From contig CAWEBB010000020.1 in NCBI GenBank assembly GCA_963807085.1, positions 62,001 through 126,000 of the forward strand: 64,000 bases of DNA, read 5' to 3'. A program made the position numbers and the translations under genes. Position 1 is the stretch's first letter. Every line of letters starts with the position of its first letter. This document shows positions 56,358-64,000 of this stretch, piece after piece. Origin of the DNA: JACKII01 sp963807085 (lineage in GTDB: Bacteria > Pseudomonadota > Alphaproteobacteria > Bin95). The notes beneath the pieces were generated by a model. It was not told the DNA's origin. It saw nothing but the letters and a program-made list of their open reading frames with translations, and did not search any database.

Positions 56358-57605
56358 TTAAGCAGTCTTTGCAATAAGGTGATGGTCGGCAATGCCGGTC
56401 AGGCGCATCGGCGCGATCGTGCCTTCCGGCAAGTCGTCCGGCGTCTTGACGGGAGCAAAGCCTTCGGTCCGGCCGAAGCCTGCACGCTCCACCAGCACGT
56501 TATCCTGTGCACCGAAGCGGCTGGCGAGGTGAGTCTGCACCGCGGCTTCTCCGGCGGCACGCAGGCGGGCGGCGCGTTCCTTGCGCATATTGCCGGGCAT
56601 TTGCGGCATGCGGGCGGCGGGCGTGCCGTCGCGGGCGGAGTAGGGAAAGACGTGCAGCCAGGTCAGGCCACATTCCGCGACCAGGTCGAGCGACTGTTGG
56701 AAATGCTCTTCCGTTTCGGTGGGGAAGCCGGCGATCAGGTCCGCGCCGAAGGTGATATCGGGCCGCAGCCGCCGTGCCTCCGTGCAAAAGTCGATGGCTT
56801 GGCCGCGCAGGTGCCGGCGCTTCATGCGCTTCAGGATCAGGTCAGCACCCGCCTGTAGCGACAGGTGCAGGTGCGGCATCAGCCGGGGCTCGCCGGCAAT
56901 CAGACGCCAGAGGTCGACATCGACCTCCGCCACATCCAGCGAGGAGAGGCGCAGGCGCGGCAGGTCCGGCACCGAGGCGAGCAGGCGGCGGATCATTTGG
57001 CCGAGCCGCGGCTGGCCCGGCAGGTCGGCGCCATAGGCGGTCACGTCGACGCCGGTGAGGACCACTTCCTTGAAGCCCTGCGCGACCAGTGTCCGCACCT
57101 GCTCCACCAGCACGCCGATGGGGACCGAGCGGTTCGGACCGCGGCCATAGGGGATGATGCAAAAAGTGCAGCGATGGTCGCAGCCCTGCTGGACCTGGAC
57201 GAAGGCGCGGGCGCGGCCGTCGAAGCCGTCGATCAGGTGCGCCGCCGTCTCCCGCGCCGCCATGATGTCGTTGACGAGCAGGGCGGGGCCATTGGGCGCC
57301 AACGCCTTGCGCAGCGAGCCGGTCTGAAGCTTCTCCTGGTTGCCCAGCACCGCATCCACTTCCGCCAACTCGCTCCAGTTGGCGGGCGCGATCTGGGCGG
57401 CGCAGCCGGTGACGACGATGCGGGCGGAGGGATTCTCGCGCCGTGCCTTGCGGATCGCCTGGCGGGCTTGGCGCTCGGCCTCCGCGGTGACGGCGCAGGT
57501 GTTGACAATGATGGCGTCGGCGTCTTCGGGTGCCAGATTGCGCATCACCTCTGCCTCATAGGCGTTCAGGCGGCAGCCGAAATTGATCACCTGGGGGCCG
57601 CTCAT
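56358..57605 (-). CDS. mtaB: tRNA (t6A37) methylthiotransferase MtaB
   Basis: A 415-residue radical-SAM methylthiotransferase that converts t6A37 to ms2t6A. UPF0004 domain with NFGCRLNAYEAEVM, IVNTCAVTAEAERQ and VVTGCAAQ (three cluster cysteines). The radical SAM motif is QQGCDHRCTFCIIPYGRG, and a TRAM-like end follows. Its ATG overlaps the dapF stop (ATGA) and ftsY begins six bases after it, so the three are one operon. Confidence 0.95.
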   Translation of the reverse strand: MSGPQVINFGCRLNAYEAEVMRNLAPEDADAIIVNTCAVTAEAERQARQAIRKARRENPSARIVVTGCAAQIAPANWSELAEVDAVLGNQEKLQTGSLRKALAPNGPALLVNDIMAARETAAHLIDGFDGRARAFVQVQQGCDHRCTFCIIPYGRGPNRSVPIGVLVEQVRTLVAQGFKEVVLTGVDVTAYGADLPGQPRLGQMIRRLLASVPDLPRLRLSSLDVAEVDVDLWRLIAGEPRLMPHLHLSLQAGADLILKRMKRRHLRGQAIDFCTEARRLRPDITFGADLIAGFPTETEEHFQQSLDLVAECGLTWLHVFPYSARDGTPAARMPQMPGNMRKERAARLRAAGEAAVQTHLASRFGAQDNVLVERAGFGRTEGFAPVKTPDDLPEGTIAPMRLTGIADHHLIAKTA

Positions 57606-58462
57606 GATGCCGCCTCGTCTTCGCTCTCGTCGAGCAGTGCAGGGTTGATGGTGCCCTCATAGATCAGCGTCGCGGGGCCGGTCATCAGCACATGCTCATT
57701 GGCTAGCCATTCCATAAACAGCGCGCCGCCGTCCATGTCGATGCGGATCTTGCGGCCGGTAAGCCCGCGCCGGGCACCGGCGACAACGGCGGCGCAGGCG
57801 GCCGAGCCGCAGGCACGCGTGATACCGACGCCGCGCTCCCAGACGCGCAGGCGCAGCGTATCGGGCGCGGTGACGCTGGCGAAGCCAATATTGGCGCGAG
57901 CCGGAAACATCGGATGATGCTCCAGACCGGGCCCGAGGTCGGCGAGTGCGACGGCTTCGGCATCGTCAACGAAAAAGGTTGCGTGCGGGTTGCCGATATT
58001 GGTGGCGACCGGGGCCGGCACGTCGTCCCGGCCCAGCGGCACGGCCAGCGTGTCCGTTTCACGCGCCAACGGGATGCTCTGCCACTCGGTGCGCGCGACC
58101 CCCATGTCGACACTGAAGCCATGTTTAGAGCGCGCGCCTTGTAGCAGGCCGGCCACGGTTTCGATCGTAACCCGCTCGCGGCCGGTTTCGGCGATCAGCA
58201 GCTTGGCGATGCAGCGGGTGGCGTTGCCGCAAGCCTCGACCTCGGCCCCGTCCTGATTGTAGATTTCCATAAAGGCGTCGGCCGCCGGGTCCCTTGGCGG
58301 GCGGACGATGATGCACTGATCGCAGCCGACGCCGGTATGGCGGTCGGAGATGCGCCGCACCTGTGCCTCGCTCAAATCGAGCGCGCGCGTGCGGGCATCC
58401 AGCACGACAAAATCATTGCCGAGCCCGTGCATCTTGCGGAAGGGGAGCGGTGGGTGCGTCAT
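57602..58462 (-). CDS. dapF: diaminopimelate epimerase
   Basis: A 286-residue PLP-independent epimerase making meso-DAP for lysine and peptidoglycan. MHGLGNDFVVLDAR is the start. The two catalytic cysteines are in EACGNATRCIAKLL and RACGSAACAAVVAG, with IGNPHATFFVDD between. First gene of dapF-mtaB-ftsY, a conserved alphaproteobacterial cluster. Confidence 0.96.
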   Translation of the reverse strand: MTHPPLPFRKMHGLGNDFVVLDARTRALDLSEAQVRRISDRHTGVGCDQCIIVRPPRDPAADAFMEIYNQDGAEVEACGNATRCIAKLLIAETGRERVTIETVAGLLQGARSKHGFSVDMGVARTEWQSIPLARETDTLAVPLGRDDVPAPVATNIGNPHATFFVDDAEAVALADLGPGLEHHPMFPARANIGFASVTAPDTLRLRVWERGVGITRACGSAACAAVVAGARRGLTGRKIRIDMDGGALFMEWLANEHVLMTGPATLIYEGTINPALLDESEDEAAS

Positions 58463-58565
58463 GACGCTGGGATATAGGACTGGCGCGGCGCAATGTCTAT
58501 CGGCGCCTCTCCAGCCGGGCAGGGCCGGGCAGGAAGCTCATGCGGCCCTCCTCGCCAAAAGGGAT

Positions 58566-59817
58566 TTATCTGTCCAAGAGATTTTTATAGACGACGCCAT
58601 CTTTCATGATGGCGACGAAGTTCGTATCAGGGAAGGCTACCAGTGCAAGATCGTTGAGTGGGTACCGTCAACAAGAAGCAGGTCCGCGAGCGCGCCTTCC
58701 TCGACGACGCCAACGCGGCCCGGATACGGTGAGCGCGGCCCGGACATAGCCAAGAGTTCGGCATTATTACGCGTGGCCATTGGCAACGTTTCCGCAGGCG
58801 TGGACCACCGTTCCATCTTGGCGAGTTGCTTACCCTGCTTTGTCGCGAGCACAGGGTCAAAGAGGGTATCGGTTCCCCACGAGAGCTTGATGCCAACCTT
58901 TTTCGCCAAATCGTAGGCTTTGTCTGTGCCGTTCGTCATCTCAAGCTGCTTTTTTCGGTTTGCCAATCCTTCCGGGAACGGAATTGCATCCTCATCATTC
59001 AGGAAGGGCTGCATGCTCCACCAGATATCCGCCTCCTTCACCATTCAGGCGGTTTCTTCGTCGGCAAGTTGGCCATGCTCGATGCATTGAACGCCGGCCC
59101 GTATCGCCTGCTGGATGGCAGCAGGTGTATAGGCATGCACGGTCACGTACGTATTTCAGGCGGCAGCCGCCTCGACCGCGGCACGCATTTCTTCTTCCGT
59201 GTACTGCACAACGTCTAGCGGATCGTAGTCGGAGGCGACACCGCCCCCAGCCATTAGTTTGATCTGGCTCGCCCCGCGCATCAATTGCTCGCGTACGGCG
59301 CGCAATACTTCTGCGCGACCATCGGCGACGGCGGCAAAGCCAAGCTTTTCGGTGAAGTCATGCCTCTGTTGGGACCGGCCGGAATGTCGTGTGCGGCAGA
59401 CCGGAAGTCACCATGACCAGAGGTTTGGGAGATTGTGGCTTCCGACGGCCAAACTCGCGGCCCGGGAATTACCCCCTCGTCGATGGCCTTTTTCAGCCCG
59501 AATGTTGGCCCGCCCGCGTCGCGGACCGAAGTGAATCCCCGCATCAGCGTTGCCGTGGCGCCGCGTCCGGCTACCAGAGTGACATAGTCCGATGGCGCGC
59601 TCATCAGCGCCTGAAGGGGCGCATCCGACATCATCATGTGAACATGCGCATCGATCAGTCCGGGCATTAATGTGCGTCCTTTGCCCGTGACGATCACGGT
59701 GTCGGCGCTCCGGTCTACAGAAATCGGATCGGCCGAAATTTCTGCTATTATATTACCCTCTACAAGCACGTTCAGGGGCCCTGACTGAGCATCTGCGGTG
59801 CCGTCAAAAACCATGAC
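58566..59817 (-). pseudogene. decayed amidohydrolase
   Basis: A metal-dependent hydrolase of the imidazolonepropionase-like group, readable as pieces: MVFDGTADAQSGPLNVLVEG, GLIDAHVHMMMSD (metal site HVH), EKLGFAAVADGRAEVLRAVR, GASQIKLMAGGGVASDYDPL, VTVHAYTPAAIQQAIRAGVQ, KVGIKLSWGTDTLFDP and the C-terminus AIMKDGVVYKNLLDR. There are two frame changes (near 59365 and 58655) and two in-frame TGA codons (before NTYVTVHAY and before MVKEADIWW), each one base from CGA (Arg). A TAG also lies upstream of the first Met. With substitutions as well as indels, this looks genuinely dead. Confidence 0.8.
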
Positions 59818-59923
59818 ATTCTGGAACGACGTAGCGTTGGTGCGCTCAACCTAGGGTGCGACATAGCACATGTCTTTGGGGCCGAACGCGTCCTTGTGGT
59901 CGCCATAACCCCAGTGAGGGCGC

Positions 59924-60208
59924 CTAACGGTTAGCCCGGGCGATGGCGATCATCTCGTCCAGAACAATTTCCGAAAGCCGCTTGTGCTCGCTTTCCGGCT
60001 CCGGGCGACCCGCGCCTTGCATGGCGATGTTGATTTCTTCCAGGTCGTGCCATTTGGAGCGCAACTCGACCTTGCAGGATGTGCCGTCCTCGACCTGCCG
60101 TGTGCACTGGTCCAGGTCTTTGACCAGCACCGAAAATGCGCCGCGGCTGTTACGATAGCGCAGGATCCGGAATTCGATGGTGTGAAGTGTTGGGTCCGGC
60201 CCTTTCAC
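59924..60208 (-). CDS. small hypothetical protein
   Basis: A 94-residue soluble protein, MKGPDPTLHTIEFRILRYRN at the start. Two Cys (about 35 and 45) and charged segments are present; the C-terminal half (WHDLEEINIAMQGAG and KRLSEIVLDEMIAIARANR) is predicted helical. No family recognised. It ends 10 bases or so after nothing obvious and begins 11 bases after the cupin gene stop, in the same direction, so it is likely co-transcribed with the cupin. Confidence 0.55.
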   Translation of the reverse strand: MKGPDPTLHTIEFRILRYRNSRGAFSVLVKDLDQCTRQVEDGTSCKVELRSKWHDLEEINIAMQGAGRPEPESEHKRLSEIVLDEMIAIARANR

Positions 60209-60219
60209 GCGCCGGCGCT

Positions 60220-60498
60220 CTATCTTACGCGCTTGGCAACCAAGAGCTGCACACCATCCGGGCCGACTTTTTCGGCGTGCATGGTGCCGCGCGGCACCTC
60301 GCAGACCTCTCCGGCGGTATAGGTGGCGGGCTTGCCGTCGATGGTCAGCGTGATCGAGCCGCCGGTCACCATCAGCCGCGCGTCAAAATCGTGGGCGTGC
60401 GGTTCCGGGCCGGTGGCGACGGTGAGGTCGCGCTCGTAAATCTCATTGAAACCGGCGGCTTTAGCCTCGGCGGTGAAGGTTTCGGTGTTCATCGTCAT
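60220..60498 (-). CDS. small cupin-domain protein
   Basis: A 92-residue single-domain cupin. PEPHAHDFDARLMVTGGSIT holds the metal histidines of motif 1 (HAH) and GEVCEVPRGTMHAEKVGPDG those of motif 2 (PxGxxH). The substrate is unknown; such small cupins often sit beside methyltransferases. It starts 20 bases after the stop of the upstream methyltransferase gene. Confidence 0.85.
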   Translation of the reverse strand: MTMNTETFTAEAKAAGFNEIYERDLTVATGPEPHAHDFDARLMVTGGSITLTIDGKPATYTAGEVCEVPRGTMHAEKVGPDGVQLLVAKRVR

Positions 60499-60518
60499 AA
60501 ATCCTTCGGTTCGCGTGA

Positions 60519-61349
60519 TTAAGCGGGTTTGCGGGCGCGCGCGTCGATGCGCGTCACGCGGAGGTCGCGGCGGCTGCGGAGCGAGTTGATGGTGCGCTCG
60601 CGGAACTCGTCGCCGACGAGGACATGAATGCCGGGCCCGGCGAGCGGGGCATTCGCCGCCATCTCGATTTCCGTGTCAATCTCAGGGCCGGGCTGCTCGA
60701 CCTTCTCTTCCAGCGCCTCGATCGCGAAGCCGGCAGCTTCCACATCCCGGCGCGTGTCCGCCGCCGAAGCGAGGAAGCTGTCCGCGGCGCTCGCCGCCCA
60801 CATGGCGGGATAGTAGGGCGGGCCATTCGGACCATCGGCGATGAAGGACATCGCCAGGATGCCACCGGGCTTCAGCACCCTAAAGGCCTCGCGGTAAAAG
60901 CCGGGCTTGTCGGCGATGTTCATGATGACGTTCTGCGAGTAGGCACGGTCGAACGAACCGCCCGAGAACGGCGTCGACAGTGCGCTGCCATGATGGATTT
61001 CGACCACGTCGGCTTGGCCGGTGGCTGCCGTCAACTGTTGGGCCGCTTCGCAGAAAACGGCGGTCAGGTCGATGCCAGTCACGTGGCAGTCATAGTGCGC
61101 GGCGATCCAGCGCGCCGGCCCGCCGATGCCGCAGCCCAGATCCAGGATCCGCTCACCCGGCTGTGGCTCCAGTAGGACAACCATTTGTCGGGTCGCCGCC
61201 AGGCCCCGTCCATGGAAATGGTCGAACGGCGCCAGGGCATCCGGCGTTGCGGTCGCACCCGGCCCCAGCGCTGCCAGTATGCGGGCGGCTATGTCGTTGC
61301 CGCTCCCGCTGTAGTGCGCTTCGATACTCTTGAGACCGGGCATCGGCAA
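60519..61349 (-). CDS. class I SAM-dependent methyltransferase
   Basis: A 276-residue methyltransferase of the sterol/sarcosine type. Motif I LDLGCGIGGPARWIAAHYDC, GIDLT, the acidic EIHHGSALSTPFSGGSFDRA, NVIMNIADKPGFYREAFRVL and KPGGILAMSFIADG. ATG 61349 or two codons later (61343). The small cupin follows; the pair may modify a small molecule, unknown. Confidence 0.87.
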   Translation of the reverse strand: MPMPGLKSIEAHYSGSGNDIAARILAALGPGATATPDALAPFDHFHGRGLAATRQMVVLLEPQPGERILDLGCGIGGPARWIAAHYDCHVTGIDLTAVFCEAAQQLTAATGQADVVEIHHGSALSTPFSGGSFDRAYSQNVIMNIADKPGFYREAFRVLKPGGILAMSFIADGPNGPPYYPAMWAASAADSFLASAADTRRDVEAAGFAIEALEEKVEQPGPEIDTEIEMAANAPLAGPGIHVLVGDEFRERTINSLRSRRDLRVTRIDARARKPA

Positions 61350-61367
61350 ACTCCTGAGTGTTTGGCA

Positions 61368-62558
61368 CTACTCGGCCGGGACGGCTTCGGCGACGTGGCG
61401 GCGATAGGGCAGGGTCATGGCCGCGACAAAGACCAGCGAGGCGCAGCCGAACAGCGTCCAGAAGAGCGCGTAAAAGCCGCCGCCATAATCGTGCATGTAC
61501 CAGATGGTCGGCACCGCCATCGAACCCACACCCAAATTGAGAATGTATTTCAGCGAGAACACGCGTCCGCGCACGGCGTCTGGCGTATAGCGGGTGATCA
61601 GCGTGTCGGTAATCGGGATTTGGCCAAAGACGGCCAGCATCATCACGAAGCTGGCGGCGAACAGAGGCCAGCCGGTTTGCATGGCGACAATCGGCATCAT
61701 CAGCACCTGCAGGCCGATGGTGGCGAGCAGCACCGGCTTGACGGCGAACCGGTCGATGGCGAGGCCGCTGGCGAGTTGGGCAAAGCTGGCACAGGCATAG
61801 ACCAGTGCCGCCAGGGCGGTGAAGCCGATCAGATTGTCCGCCACGTTGGTCAGGCGCTCGTCGAACAGCTTGGGCAGGGCGACGGTGGTGGAATTGAACA
61901 CCAGCCCGCCGACCAGGGTCATGACCGCAACCACCCCCAGCACGCGCTGCCAGCCGGGCATGAAGGCCACGGGCTCCTTGCGGGTCTTCGGGCCGGTGGG
62001 TGCAACCGAATAACCGGCCTTGGCGAAATAATAGAAGGCGACGCCCAAGCCGATGCAGAAGATGCCCGGCACAATGAAGGCGATCCGCCAATCGAATGCG
62101 GCGATCAGGAAGCCGGTCGCGAGCGGCGCGACGGCGACGCCCATATTGCCGAAAATGCCGTTCACGCCGAGGCGCAGGCCGAGCCGCGGCGCGCCCTGGA
62201 CCAGCATGGCGATGCCGACGGGGTGATAGATGGCGGCGAACAAGCCGACCAGCGCCAGGCTGACGCCGATCATGGTCACGCTGGTGGACAGGCCCACCAG
62301 GATGATTGCCGCGCCAATGCCGATAAAAAACACCACCAGCATGTTGTTGCGGCTCCACCGGTCGCCGAGCCAGCCGGCGCCGAGCGCCGCCGCACCGAAC
62401 AGGATGAAACCGGGCGTCGCCACCGCCAGCAGCGCGCCATAGGACATGTCGAATTCGCTGGCCATGGTGATGACGGCCGTCGCGAAAATCAGCATGCAGA
62501 AATGGTCAACGAAGTGGCCCAGATTGAGGAACCACACCCGCATCCGTTCAGTGTTCAT
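61368..62558 (-). CDS. major facilitator superfamily transporter
   Basis: A 396-residue protein with about 12 membrane helices. WFLNLGHFVDHFCMLIFATA is helix 1; AAALGAGWLGDRWSRNNMLV is the loop 2-3 motif A (GxLxDRxxR). GLRLGVNGIFGNMGVAVAPL and VRGRVFSLKYILNLGVGSMA are typical of the FsmA/fosmidomycin-resistance-like group. Substrate unknown. It leads the methyltransferase-cupin genes on the same strand. Confidence 0.88.
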   Translation of the reverse strand: MNTERMRVWFLNLGHFVDHFCMLIFATAVITMASEFDMSYGALLAVATPGFILFGAAALGAGWLGDRWSRNNMLVVFFIGIGAAIILVGLSTSVTMIGVSLALVGLFAAIYHPVGIAMLVQGAPRLGLRLGVNGIFGNMGVAVAPLATGFLIAAFDWRIAFIVPGIFCIGLGVAFYYFAKAGYSVAPTGPKTRKEPVAFMPGWQRVLGVVAVMTLVGGLVFNSTTVALPKLFDERLTNVADNLIGFTALAALVYACASFAQLASGLAIDRFAVKPVLLATIGLQVLMMPIVAMQTGWPLFAASFVMMLAVFGQIPITDTLITRYTPDAVRGRVFSLKYILNLGVGSMAVPTIWYMHDYGGGFYALFWTLFGCASLVFVAAMTLPYRRHVAEAVPAE

Positions 62559-62633
62559 GGCTCTTTCATTCCTTCCGGCTCCAGAGTTTGCGCGGTTCGC
62601 TCAACGGAGTCACGTAGGATTTTTTAGCCGCGG

Positions 62634-62996
62634 CTAGCCGATCTGCCGCGCCCGGTAGCCGAGCATGCCCGCGCGCTCGTAGAGCCAGGGATATTGCTTC
62701 ACCATCATCTGCACCCGGTTCAGGCGGAACGCGAACAGGCCTATCGTAACGATCACCGCCGCGTCGATCAGATAGCCGGAGAGCAGCAACATGCGGTCGT
62801 CGAACAGGGCATAGATGAAAAAGCGCGAGACGACGGCCAGCAACAGGCCATACGCCACCACCTGCCATAGCGGTCGCCAGGTGCGGGCGATAGCCTGGCC
62901 GGTCATGTAGCCGGCCCCGCCGGTCAGGATCAGGGTGACGCCGATCCAGACATCCAGCGTCGTGCCGAGCAGGCCTTCTAATAGCCCCTCCATCAA
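62634..62996 (-). CDS. small membrane protein downstream of livF (DUF6867 type)
   Basis: A 120-residue protein with three or four membrane helices: TLDVWIGVTLILTGGAGYMT, LWQVVAYGLLLAVVSRFFIY and LLLSGYLIDAAVIVTIGLFA. The C-terminus KQYPWLYERAGMLGYRARQ is conserved in alphaproteobacteria in this position. Its ATG overlaps the livF stop, so it belongs to the branched-chain amino-acid transporter operon. Function is unknown. Confidence 0.83.
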   Translation of the reverse strand: MMEGLLEGLLGTTLDVWIGVTLILTGGAGYMTGQAIARTWRPLWQVVAYGLLLAVVSRFFIYALFDDRMLLLSGYLIDAAVIVTIGLFAFRLNRVQMMVKQYPWLYERAGMLGYRARQIG

Positions 62997-63727
62997 TGGC
63001 CTCCCTCCAGATAGGCGGCGCGCACCTCTTCGTTGGCCAACAGCTCCCGGCCGGTGCCGGACAGCGTGATGCGGCCGTTCACCATCACATAGCCGCGATG
63101 GGCAAGGCGGAGCGCGTGAAAGGCGTTCTGCTCCACCAGGAACACGGTCATGCCGCGCTCGGCGTTGACGGCGGCGATGGCGGCGAAGATCTGCTTCACG
63201 ATCATGGGCGCGAGACCGAGCGAGGGCTCGTCGAGCAACAGCAGCTTCGGGTCGCTCATGAGTGCGCGGGCGATGGCCAGCATCTGCTGCTCGCCCCCGG
63301 AAAGCGTGCCGCCCCGCTGCGCGCGCCGCTCCGCCAGGCGAGGGAAAAGCTCGAACGCCGCCTCCAGATTGCGCTGGAAATGGCCCTCGGGCGCGGTGAT
63401 GGCGCCCAGTTGCAGGTTTTCCAGCACCGTCATCTTGGGAAAGATGCGGCGGCCTTCCGGCGCTTGCGCGATGCCGCGCCGGACGATGGCGAAGGTCGGC
63501 TGTCGCGTGATGTCCTCGCCTTCGAACACCACGCGGCCGTTGCGCGCCCGCGGGTCGCCGCAGATCGTCATGAGCAGAGTGGACTTCCCGGCGCCGTTCG
63601 CGCCGATCAAGGTGACGATTTCGCCGCGCCCGACGGTCAGGTCCACGCCATGCAGCGCCTGGATATTGCCGTAGAAGGTTTGGACGCCCTGAATTTCGAG
63701 GATCGCTGTGTCCGACGTTTCCGGCAT
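62993..63727 (-). CDS. livF: branched-chain amino acid ABC transporter ATPase LivF
   Basis: A 244-residue ATPase of the Liv importer. Walker A GANGAGKST, Q-loop IAQAPEGRRIFPKMTVLENL, signature LSGGEQQMLAIARAL, Walker B LLLLDEPSLGLAPMIVKQIF and H-loop FLVEQNAFHAL. The PEGRRIF and LGLAP motifs are LivF-specific. Its ATG shares one base with the livG stop (TGATG). Confidence 0.96.
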   Translation of the reverse strand: MPETSDTAILEIQGVQTFYGNIQALHGVDLTVGRGEIVTLIGANGAGKSTLLMTICGDPRARNGRVVFEGEDITRQPTFAIVRRGIAQAPEGRRIFPKMTVLENLQLGAITAPEGHFQRNLEAAFELFPRLAERRAQRGGTLSGGEQQMLAIARALMSDPKLLLLDEPSLGLAPMIVKQIFAAIAAVNAERGMTVFLVEQNAFHALRLAHRGYVMVNGRITLSGTGRELLANEEVRAAYLEGGH

Positions 63728-64000
63728 CAGATTACCTCGATCTCGTCGTCTTCGTCGGCACCCAGATAGGCGCGGATCACGGCCGGATCGTTGCGCACGA
63801 ACTCAGGATCGCCGTCGGAGATCTTGCTGCCATAGTCGAGGACAATGATGTGGTCGGAAATCTCCATCACCACGCTCATGTCGTGTTCGATCAACAGAAT
63901 GCCGATGCCGAGCTCGTCGCGGATGCCTTGCAGCAGCGTGTTGAGCTCATAGCTTTCCCGCGGGTTCAGGCCGGCCGCTGGCTCGTCCAGACAGAGCAAT
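63727..64000 (-). CDS. livG: branched-chain amino acid ABC transporter ATPase LivG, C-terminal end
   Basis: The last 91 residues of LivG, running off the window edge. LLCLDEPAAGLNPRE is the Walker B, ILLIEHDMSVVMEISDHIIV is the H-loop region and LDYGSKISDGDPEFVRND is LivG-specific. An acidic tail (GADEDDEIEVI) ends it. The rest of the gene and livH/livM should be beyond base 64000. Confidence 0.94.
   Translation of the reverse strand, partial: LLCLDEPAAGLNPRESYELNTLLQGIRDELGIGILLIEHDMSVVMEISDHIIVLDYGSKISDGDPEFVRNDPAVIRAYLGADEDDEIEVI

Noticed and set aside
59160..59260. In-frame TGA codons in the amidohydrolase as selenocysteine
   Set aside because: They fall where Arg fits, not at a redox or metal cysteine, and the gene has other damage; nonsense mutation is simpler.

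Overview
The window is high-GC DNA from an alphaproteobacterium. Several gene orders are typical of that class: divK-pleD, ubiG divergent from lysC, dapF-mtaB-ftsY, rplM-rpsI-argC, gatA followed by gatB, and livG-livF followed by a small membrane protein. The abundance of enoyl-CoA hydratases, CoA-transferase, MaoC, acyl-CoA ligase and a thiolase/OB-fold pair, plus branched-chain amino-acid and peptide importers, suggests an uncultured heterotroph of Rhodospirillales type living on acids, lipids and amino acids. The exact order is inference.

Layout. 0-5.7 kb: gatA end, a GIY-YIG gene between repeats, gatB, two small genes, and the lutABC lactate operon. 5.7-12.5 kb: a flippase, the dgcN-dgcA D-glutamate pair, a DinG-like helicase and a TerB-like gene. 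12.5-19.4 kb: a TAXI binding protein, metC, sseA, a stand-alone alanyl-tRNA editing protein, an acyl-CoA ligase and a trypsin-like protease. 19.7-24.3 kb: a Baeyer-Villiger-type monooxygenase, a small selenoprotein candidate, an OB-fold/thiolase pair and an enoyl-CoA hydratase. 24.4-32.9 kb: gloB, a methyltransferase, FKBP, dinB, divK-pleD, MaoC, an erythronate-dehydrogenase-like gene and a CoA-transferase. 33-34.2 kb: an IS630 copy beside a broken SDR gene. 34.3-45.5 kb: a DUF305 protein, gamma carbonic anhydrase, argC, rpsI, rplM, two enoyl-CoA hydratases, ubiG, lysC, a nitronate monooxygenase and rodZ. 45.5-49.6 kb: a graveyard of IS110, IS21-like, IS481, IS3 and IS5 pieces. 49.7-64 kb: oppDF ATPases, a luciferase-like oxidoreductase, an SDR, gpsA, an SMR transporter, ftsY, mtaB, dapF, a decayed amidohydrolase, a cupin, a methyltransferase, an MFS transporter and livF/livG.

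Two points govern how to read this sequence. First, about 30 single-base frame changes break genes that should be intact (gatB, lutABC, dinB, the thiolase and others). Conserved protein resumes in another frame each time, so most look like indel errors in the sequence rather than decay. I give the full extents of such genes. Second, one small gene (complement 21429-21650) is interrupted not by an indel but by an in-frame TGA exactly at the second redox position of a SelW/SelT/SelH (Rdx) motif. A hairpin fitting the bacterial SECIS rules follows it. This is the best candidate here for a gene that automatic annotation would miss.
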